Assembly: GCF_000001735.4 (NCBI RefSeq) | Contig: NC_003070.9 | Coordinates: forward strand, 25,963,971-26,027,970 | Direction: 5' to 3' | Source of the DNA: Arabidopsis thaliana | Lineage: Eukaryota > Streptophyta > Magnoliopsida > Brassicales > Brassicaceae | DNA: 64,000 bases | Part shown: positions 56,328 to 64,000 of the stretch, one piece after another | Position numbering within the stretch: position 1 is the first letter of the stretch | Layout: the number at the start of each line of letters is the position of its first letter | Program-made: the position numbers and the translations under genes | The notes under the pieces: generated by a model | The model's database searches: none | What the model saw: the letters and a program-made list of their open reading frames with translations, nothing else | What the model was told of the DNA's origin: nothing

Positions 56328-59300
56328 TTAGAGGCGGAGAATAGTGCGAAGAGTATCGCACAGATTCTGAATGGTTTGCTGCTCCTGCGTTGCTTGCAAT
56401 TCCTGCAGCGGCATTTCCTCGTAACACCTGAGATTTATGCAATGGGTGTTTAAGGTTTTTAGCCAGACGTTAACAAAAATCACTAAACTGGGTTTACTAT
56501 TTTCTTAAACGTACGCTCTGTGGTAGGCTAAAACTTGTGCAAGGTTCATCAGAGAAGAGCTTGTTGTCAGTCTTTGGTATACGCTTGGAGGAAGAGGCAT
56601 CTGCATCCATTTCATACTCCCACAGATTAATAAAACATTATGATTCACATTATATAGAGTTCAGAGAGAGAGAGAGAGAGAGAAAGAGTTTCGACCTCGT
56701 TTTGTCCACGTCGGCCCTTTTTGGATTGGGGATCAGAAGAAGTGAAGAGCTCCTGAAGTGCTTCGACGGCTACAGTTCCATTCCCATCTTGTTGCATGCC
56801 TCCGATCATGTTCTCTGACAAGAGTGCGATTGGGGATATATCTGTTGCTCTCAAGAACGGTATCGGTACTGTGTTTCCAGCTGCGTAGATTGACCATAAC
56901 TGCAGGAAAGGTGACACATTTTAACCCTACAACGGCATTGACTAGACTCTAGCACATACACAGCACAAAACTAACTAACCTTATCTTGCAAAGCAAAAGC
57001 TTTCCTGCCAACAGTTTCATTTTTCAAGGTACTACCACTTGCATCACTGCCACCTTCCATCTGTGTTCCAGCTATGTTATGTAGCTTGGTTCTATGCTCA
57101 TGAGATGAACTTGCCTGCATGCTCTGTGAAATCGAAGCTTCAACTGGAAGATCAATAGCCGGAGGCTTCTTTTTGTCATGTATCCTAGCAACCATTATCA
57201 GGTTAAATTATGCTCAAGAAGCAAATTCATCATCAGATCATGATTGTTATATTTCCAAGTAACTTTCTTTTCAATAAATTGGATGATCTGAAGGAAAATC
57301 TAAGTGTCTATTTATGTAAGTAGATATACCCCAGTAAAGTAAAACGAAAGGGTTACACAGATAAAATACCATGAGTCAGGTAATTCTTCTCCTGGGAATT
57401 CGCGAGGAACACCTTCAAACTGAGAAGATGAAGATTCTTTTTCTCTGACAAGCTGAGACCTGGAGTCACTCTCCTCTGTCTCATCCTCACCATGAACGAT
57501 CATAGTTCCGAAGTCACCACCTGATCACATGAGCCAGTGCAAACATAAAGTTACATGCTTCTGAAACCATGAAGGGAGCAAATTATATCCAAGCTGTATG
57601 CTAAAAAGGCTGCTGAATAAAAATCATCAAAACATCATCCCCTAGTGTTAACTATACATCTCCAAGAAAATGCACTCAACAATTCTTATGATGGTTCGAA
57701 AATGCAGATTGCCAACTTGTAAAGCACTACGAAACAGGCCGTGGTTCACAGCCCATGTTTATAGAAGCATACTGATTAGTCAACAACAATACACCATTTG
57801 GTTGAGAATTCCTTATGTAGAAGTATGCAATATGGACATAGATAGTCATGCATATAATACTTGCCTTCTCCAGCCAACACAGTGTTGCCAGTAATATGCT
57901 GCCGATTCAGGGTGCTGGTTAGAGGTGCTTCGGTCGAATTTTGAGGAGGTTTAGATGGAACAGTAATTCCAAGCTCCTCGCTTGATTTTGGACCCAGTGT
58001 TGACTGTTACAAGAGTAGAATATAATGAAGATAATTATAACTTGCAAAGATATTAGGAAAGAAGATGGGGGTAACTAAGAGAGTGGTAACCGTTTGAGAA
58101 AAACAATACATACAGTGTCCTCCAAAGAAGGTGCGACAACACTTTGCGCTTGCAGAGCCATTGTAGCTCTGATTTGTCTGGACTTCTCAATCTTTGGCGA
58201 CATTGCAGAAGCCCCAGTTTTACATCTCTCAACAAATTTGTGCTGAATTTAGTACGAAAGAGTAAATGGCATTAGAAGAACACAGAGAATATAAACACTA
58301 AATTGCATGCCAGCTATGAAAGTGATGGTAATTCTGACAACTAAAGCTGAAGATATCCTAGTATTGACAAGATAGAGTTACAGTTAAGCTGAAAAGAAAA
58401 AAGTAAGAAGGAAAAAAGAGAGTATTGAGATACACATACTAACGATCTCTGGCGTACATGCAGAAGACTATTATAGTTACCTTAAGCATCTCAGCTGCAG
58501 TTGGGCGAAGACGTGGTTCCTTTGTGAGGCACTTTGCAACAAAATCATGAAAGACCAGGGACCTGCAGAGAGTAGCAACCAAGAGTCGAATATTCCATAA
58601 GATATTGCCAAGACCTCTTAACAAGAATTGCATTACTATGCTTCAGAGCGCTTAAAGGTCAACGCTTTTGTACAAATGAATGCTGCCAACCACATATATA
58701 AGATTTCTTTGCCAGTGCTAGAAAAATTATTAAACCGATGAGAAAAATGGTTCTGGAGCTAAATAATAGACCATGAATCGATAAAGCACTGTTTGTCACA
58801 TACTGTGGATATGCAATTACTACAGCACATGTGGATGATTTGGACAATTTTCTTCTGCTTAATGATAATCCTCGTGACAATTCTAAAGAGGTTGAAGACA
58901 TACCATTTTTCTTTATCCTCGAGCATTGGAGCTGGCTCGATGGATATCATGAACAAAACCTAACAAAGACAGATGTTTGACATGAGATATTAAATAACGA
59001 CTATAGCACGATGAGATTAGTGGCCATCAAGTAAGCAAACAAGCAAAAAATTATCTCTTTTAGCTAGTATTCAACACTAACAATCAAGAGAAGGCCTTTT
59101 AAGAGTATTTCAAGACCTCCATTTTCTAGCCTAATAACTCTCATGTTTATTGAAAAATTCCATACCAGGTCTATACAGATTTCATTCCATTTCAATTTAC
59201 AGGACAAACTTAACAACAGCAAGCTGCTTTGACATTGGTTTATAACAGACCTAACCAAACCGCTTACAACTAAAGTTAATAAACGGTTGGAGCCAACCAC

Positions 59301-62149
59301 ATTTATAGAAACCCTTGAAACGAAGCCAAACTCGCACTGATGTGAAACAAATTGTTTTAGGTTTGGCTTCGAGTCCTGATTCACTTCCTTTCAATTTTCC
59401 ACACAGAGAAAAACAAAACCAGTAAAAAAAGGGAAAGACTGTAGAGTTTGCCCATCCTAAACTCAGCAAGGTGCCTCATCACTTGGAAATATAATTAAAA
59501 AGCAAGATGGCTTAATATACCAACCCTCATCGGATGAACTGATGATCTTGGAGGGAGCCCCTGGAAACAACACAACCAAAAGTCAGAAGAAAACCACAGG
59601 ATTATTAAGAATAAAATAAGGAAGCAGCGAGTTAAGTGACAAGGGGTCAAAGGTGTTTATCAAAATGTAAAATTTTCTTCTTTTTTTCCACAACATGTCA
59701 GGCGAGAGCTCAGTACAGCTAACAGGACATTCAGCTCTCAAAACAGTCACTAACTTAGTTTGCTTGCAAAATAGTCGGATAAAAAGTATTAAACTGTTCA
59801 CCTAAGAGAAATAGTTCCATATTACCTCTGCCATCTCAATAGCTGAAACACCAAGAGCCCATACATCAACCTGTATTAAAGAGTCAAAATTTCATCAAGT
59901 TGTAAACAGGAAATCCTTAATTCTCTACTCTCTAGAAAACTTTGCAGTCTTAGTTTCTCACTAGGTTATGTATCAGATGCTAATTTACTTTCAAATAGGA
60001 CACCTACCTTCCCATCATAACGATTTTCCTGAATAACCTCTGGGGCCATCCAATGTGGAGTCCCAATGAACTTCAAACAAGCCACAACATTAAAGAATCC
60101 ACCATCAGGCGCAAAAAGTCTATAAGGCTTTGATTGCCTGATTGTTCAAAGAAAGTTTGACGAAATAACCATAGGAAACTTTATTCATATAGGTATTTAC
60201 CGTGTTTCGCTTCGACATAGTGCGAGTAAGTTGAGCTGCAACCCCAAAGTCACCTGAAAAGATAAGGTAGCGAACTTTGGAATCAGCATGCAGCTGTAAA
60301 GCAATATAAAAAAAATCTAACTAAAAACCGATAAGGCTAAGGAAGATTCGAAGCTTTAAAACATAAAATCCAGCATGTGTAATAGAAATAACATAAGTAA
60401 AGCCCACTCTTCAAATAGGTGGTTATATAACTCCCCAAGCTAACTTACCCAACTTGACCTCTCCTTGTTCAGTTAACAAGATATTTCCACCTTTAATGTC
60501 TCTATGGACTTTATATATTGAGTGCAAGTATGCAAGGCCCTACAAAATAGATACAAACAGAAGTATAAGGCCTATAACATGTTGAAGCAGATGAGTGCAA
60601 ACAAAGACGGAACCATCAAATACAGGAAAGCAGACATCATTTTTCTTCTTCATGCTTCTAGCCATTCTAGAAAGTGAAAAAGTTTACAGAAATTGTGTGC
60701 ATACCTTCAACGCCTCCCGACATATATATGCTATCTGATACTCCTCTAACGCCTCCTCAGTAACATTCATAAGATCAGCAACACTTCCACCTCCACAATA
60801 CTCCATCACTATCTGTCAGAAGACATAAATCAATAACTAGAGAGACCGTATACATAAACTATAATATATAAACGAAGAAAAAAAACTGATTGCAAACAGT
60901 AAGAGCTGCTATATCCAACAAAGCTAACCAAGCCCAGATGCTCACCCAAAGATAATCTTCTCCTTGGTAACTCCCTAGGTAGCGGACAACATTAGGATGA
61001 TTACATTGCTGCAGCATCTCAATTTCTCCCCGGATCTCTTCATACCCCTCCTCCTAATAAAAGTAGAACTTGAATCACATAGAGTGCTTTAGCAACTATG
61101 ACATTTGAACTTATGTTAAAGGACAAGCTTTTAATACCCCTTCAGTAAGTGATATGACTTTCACAGCAACAATCTCTGATGTTTTCAAATCTCTTGCCTT
61201 GTATACAGATCCATATGATCCTTTCCCTGCCAATCCAGATACCAAATTTGATATAGTAAGCAAGAAATTGAAACAAGTACTAAGGGATATTGATGGCTGA
61301 TCATGATTATAGCAACATAATGGAGCAAATCCGATAGAGACAAACACCAAATTAAGTCTATGAAGCTAAATAGGCTAATTTACCAAGTTCATTGAGGAAT
61401 TCGTATTTGGTGGTTGGATCTTCTCTAGTAATGCTATCCGGAAGAGACGTAGTCGACATCTTACTGTTTTGCTGCTGCATTTTCCGATTATCTTCACCGT
61501 GAAGTTTCGAAGAAGAAGAGGAAGGATCCAATTTCCGAGTCTTACCACCAAAATTTGATTTCTGCATACTCGCAACAGCTCTTCCCATAGTTGTCATATC
61601 AATCTCCTTGTCTTTCTTCTTTCCCTTTTTATCCTTAGATTTCACAACAAACGTACCGTAGTCTCCGTCGTCGTCATCATCATCTTCTTCTTCGTCTTCT
61701 TCATCAGAAGATTCCTCATCTCCGCCTCTCGCTCTCCTCCTAGGACTAACTCCCATTCGCGGTTTGGACGAGTACGGACTGTTCTTCTTACTATGACTAC
61801 TCCGATCTGTTTTCACAATCATCGTACCGAAATCTCCAGATTCATCACCGTCGTCGTCGTCGTAATCGAGCGACGCGCCGCCTCCGAAATCCTTGGGAAG
61901 ACGCTTGAGAAGAGGAGGAAGCATAGAATCGTCATCATCATCTTCCTCTCCTTCTCCGTCACTATCGCCTTTGTAGACCATTGTAGCGTATAAATCGACA
62001 TTTTCGTCTTCCTCAGGTTTGGCTTTACGTTTGTCTCGATCTCGACCTTGATCAGAATCAGAGTCGGAGTGGACTACGAAAGTGGAGTATATGTCAGGTT
62101 TGGGCTCCGGTTTCCGGCTCCGACGAGATTTCGGCGAGTTATGATCCAT
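56328..62149 (-). CDS. SIK1: SIK1, Hippo/STE20-type serine/threonine kinase
   Basis: Eighteen exons: 61384-62149, 61138-61226, 60946-61053, 60705-60812, 60449-60539, 60201-60253, 60008-60070, 59826-59870, 59525-59560, 58904-58959, 58481-58562, 58114-58242, 57865-58003, 57370-57520, 56980-57184, 56696-56899, 56515-56600, 56328-56427. They join to 836 aa, the SIK1 length (At1g69220 from memory). The N-terminal 245 residues are acidic and low-complexity. The kinase domain is residues about 249-505: P-loop GKGSYGSVY at 256-264, Lys278, HRD 369-371, DFG 389-391, GTPHWMAPE 408-416. A long C-terminal region ends in a helical segment. SIK1 is the plant MST1/2 (Hippo) counterpart; it binds MOB1 and affects cell proliferation, cell expansion and immune signalling. 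Five D-x-x-T-(M/F)-(V/I)-V motifs flank the kinase. Intron 13 (57521-57864) has a GC donor. Confidence 0.97.
57521..57864 (-). other. GC-AG intron in SIK1
   Basis: The donor reads G|GCAAGT instead of GT, with the acceptor CAG normal. Frame across the junction (GEG-GDFGTM) and the known protein length both need this splice. GC-AG introns are about one in a hundred plant introns and are read by the ordinary spliceosome. Confidence 0.85.
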
Positions 62150-62572
62150 CTATGGCGACTCTAAACCGTCGTCGCCGGGAGAGAGAGAAAGAGAGTCAGG
62201 CAAAGAGTAATACGTCTCGTCGTTAAAATTAATGATGACAAATAATTTTTAAAAATTAGGAATGGGCCAACTAAAATATTTTGCAAGCTGGAATATTAAT
62301 TTAATTCTCTGTTTTGTCTATGACCTCTAAAGACATTACTGTTTCTTGCATAATCTGTATAGGATTCGATTGGTGAAATAAATCGGTAAAAAAAAACTAA
62401 CGATATCAGAGACTGTTATCGTTCGAAAGACATACAACAATTGAAGCACATATGCGTAGAAATTTAGAGATTATACAGATTTTATTTTTTGCTAGGGAAC
62501 AAGAGGTTTCACAAAATGATAGAAGTGTGACGTGGGATAAAGAAGATAGAGTGACCAAGTTGGCCTCAGTAG
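62150..62572. other. SIK1 leader/promoter and SP1L2 3' region
   Basis: 424 bp between two same-strand genes. It holds a GA-rich leader part near 62180-62200 and a telomere-unrelated AT-rich stretch. No further gene is seen. Confidence 0.45.
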
Positions 62573-63115
62573 CTAGTTGCTACCACCACCAAAGAGGTAA
62601 TCAAGAGACGAGCCACCTCCTGGAGCTGAGTGAACCTTGGTCGATGGTCGGTCCTGCGAACAACAACCAAACAAGATGTTTTAGTAACTGTACCATAAGT
62701 TTTAGACGATTATTGCGTTGTTAGCACAAAGCAAAACCCATCAGTCTATTTGATCTTCTTTCATTTTCAGACAACTAATCTAAGAAAAGTAAAGATACAG
62801 ATGTTTTTGCTATCCGATAACCAGCACACAGGACTCGATTCAGCGAAAGAATTAAAGACATACCGTGATGAAATTGCCTGTGTTTTGTCCTTCTGCACGC
62901 ATGTAATTGTTTGCAGAGTTGCTATTGAGACCAGCAGGAACTTGTTTGATGCTATCAACAGCGTTTGCAGCAGCAGCTTGAGTAGGTGGAGCATGAGCAG
63001 AAGACTCAGTTTCAGCTGGAGTTTTGTTAACGGCTGCTAGCTTTGGAGCCTCTCCGCTCCCAAAAAGATATCCCAAAGAACTTTGTCCTCCACCTGCACT
63101 AACTCCACGCCCCAT
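62573..63115 (-). CDS. SP1L2: SPIRAL1-like 2 microtubule-associated protein
   Basis: Two coding exons, 62864-63115 and 62573-62653, give 110 aa. Both conserved ends of the SPIRAL1 family are present: MGRGVSAGGGQSSLGYLFG at the start and PGGGSSLDYLFGGGSN at the stop, joined by a variable Ala/Pro-rich middle. SPR1 family proteins sit on cortical microtubules and plus ends and are needed for straight, anisotropic cell expansion, with overlap between members. A leader intron seems to begin near 63678, and a TATATA box lies near 63760-63766. It matches At1g69230 from memory. Confidence 0.97.
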
Positions 63116-64000
63116 TCTATCTCTCTTGCTTCTCTCAAATGTACTTTAGCTTATGGATTCAGAAATATGATAAAATCTTGAGTCAGTATCATATTTTACA
63201 CACCCAAAAAAAAAAAACATTACCTAATAAACGATATAAAACAACAAAAGAGAATTAGTGGATTAGTCACTCAATTAACCATACTTTGTTTGTGAAAGCT
63301 TCTGTAAGAAAAACGTTCACATTTTTACAAGGAAACAAAACCAAAACATGAATTCAGACTTGAGAGTCATTAACAACTTACTTATCATCACCAAAATACT
63401 ACAATCATTGAAAAGACTTGCCAATTGAACTTTGAACCACTCATCGAAGAATAATTCATCTAAACCTAACAAAATAAATTTCTCAATATTCAATAACCTA
63501 GACCTAGAGTATATATACAAACATTCTTTCATATATCAATCAAATTAATTCTACCTATTCAAACCTATCCGTTGATATGCAATGCTACGAACGCAACATG
63601 CCAACATACATAGAAAAACTTCTCAAATCAAACACCTAAGTTGAGAAGAAAACAACACGAAACACCAATCTAGTTTACCTGATCAGCAAGCTAAGGTGAT
63701 TGGAGAAGAAAGGGAAGAAGACGAGCCAATGAGAGAAAGCAAGAAGCCTGTGAATTGTGATATATAGGTGACTGATAATAGTAAGGTGATGCTAAGCTGG
63801 CACGTCAATTCAACAGAACAATAATCATTTCACTCTATAAACCGGTGTGTTTTGTAACTTTAACCTTTTTCTTTTTTTGGTTATTGATTTTAACCTTTTT
63901 CTAGTGTAATCCAAAAATTAGTTTCGCTTTTTTCTAATCTTTTTGCATTAATTAATCAAAACTTTCACAAAGTATTACTGTTTGGTAAAACTGTTACACA
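63116..64000 (-). promoter_or_regulatory. SP1L2 leader intron and promoter
   Basis: The minus-strand leader exon probably ends at 63679 (GATCAG|GTAAAC). The acceptor just upstream of the coding exon is not certain. A TATATA box near 63760-63766 would place the start near 63735. The remainder to the window end is AT-rich, with no gene. Confidence 0.5.

Noticed and set aside
1-64000. CRISPR arrays, operons, prophage or bacterial defence modules
   Set aside because: The DNA is plant nuclear sequence with spliced genes. No regularly spaced palindromic repeats or prokaryotic gene clusters are present.

Overview
The window is plant nuclear DNA that matches Arabidopsis thaliana chromosome 1 around the APETALA1 / CRABS CLAW region. 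It is AT-rich, with short GT-AG introns, 5' leader introns, a nuclear tRNA with A and B boxes, and proteins I recognise at their exact known lengths after splicing by eye: AP1 256 aa, SPL6 405 aa, CRC 181 aa, cytosolic HPPK/DHPS 484 aa, FLN2 616 aa, SIK1 836 aa and SP1L2 110 aa. Exon borders were placed by hand from splice signals, and every model listed as spliced keeps one open frame through all its junctions.

Layout. 1-7.5 kb: a C-terminal J-domain protein (+) converges on NOP14 (-), an SSU-processome protein whose promoter has a telo-box and site II elements. 8.1-9.3 kb: a USP-like protein (-). 9.7-10.0 kb: a MITE-like element. 11.1-11.9 kb: a small four-exon RING-H2 gene (+) that no single long reading frame reveals. 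12.2-12.8 kb: a 27-bp minisatellite of 21 units. 13.5-14.8 kb: an F-box/DUF295 protein (-). 16.0-17.5 kb: an aspartic protease without the plant-specific insert (+). 17.9-18.1 kb: a broken fragment of a ribosomal protein S20 gene (-). 18.6-22.1 kb: AP1 (-) with its LFY site upstream. 25.8 kb: tRNA-Ile(AAT). 27.5 kb: a secreted Thr-Pro repeat protein. 29.4-31.3 kb: a DC1-domain gene (-) with frame breaks near both ends. 35.2-35.6 kb: a LINE relic. 36.3-37.3 kb: a BIG GRAIN 1-like protein (+).

41.6-43.1 kb: SPL6 (+) with its miR156 site, converging on CRC (-, 43.8-45.0 kb). About 4 kb of gene-free upstream DNA follows CRC. 49.2-50.7 kb: cytosolic HPPK/DHPS (-), diverging from FLN2 (+, 52.0-54.4 kb). 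54.6-63.1 kb: a minus-strand run of a RimP-like organelle protein, the Hippo-type kinase SIK1 and the microtubule protein SP1L2.

These are independent plant genes with no operon or defence-island logic. Three regulators of flower development lie here (AP1, SPL6 of the miR156-SPL pathway, CRC), but nothing in the sequence shows that they are linked for a reason. I found no convincing new biological system. The most useful observations are the S20 pseudogene fragment, the RING-H2 gene, the five repeated Thr-Met/Thr-Phe motifs in SIK1, the frame breaks in the DC1 gene, the Thr-Pro protein that lacks the usual cysteine domain, the 27-bp minisatellite and a near-perfect 28-bp hairpin.
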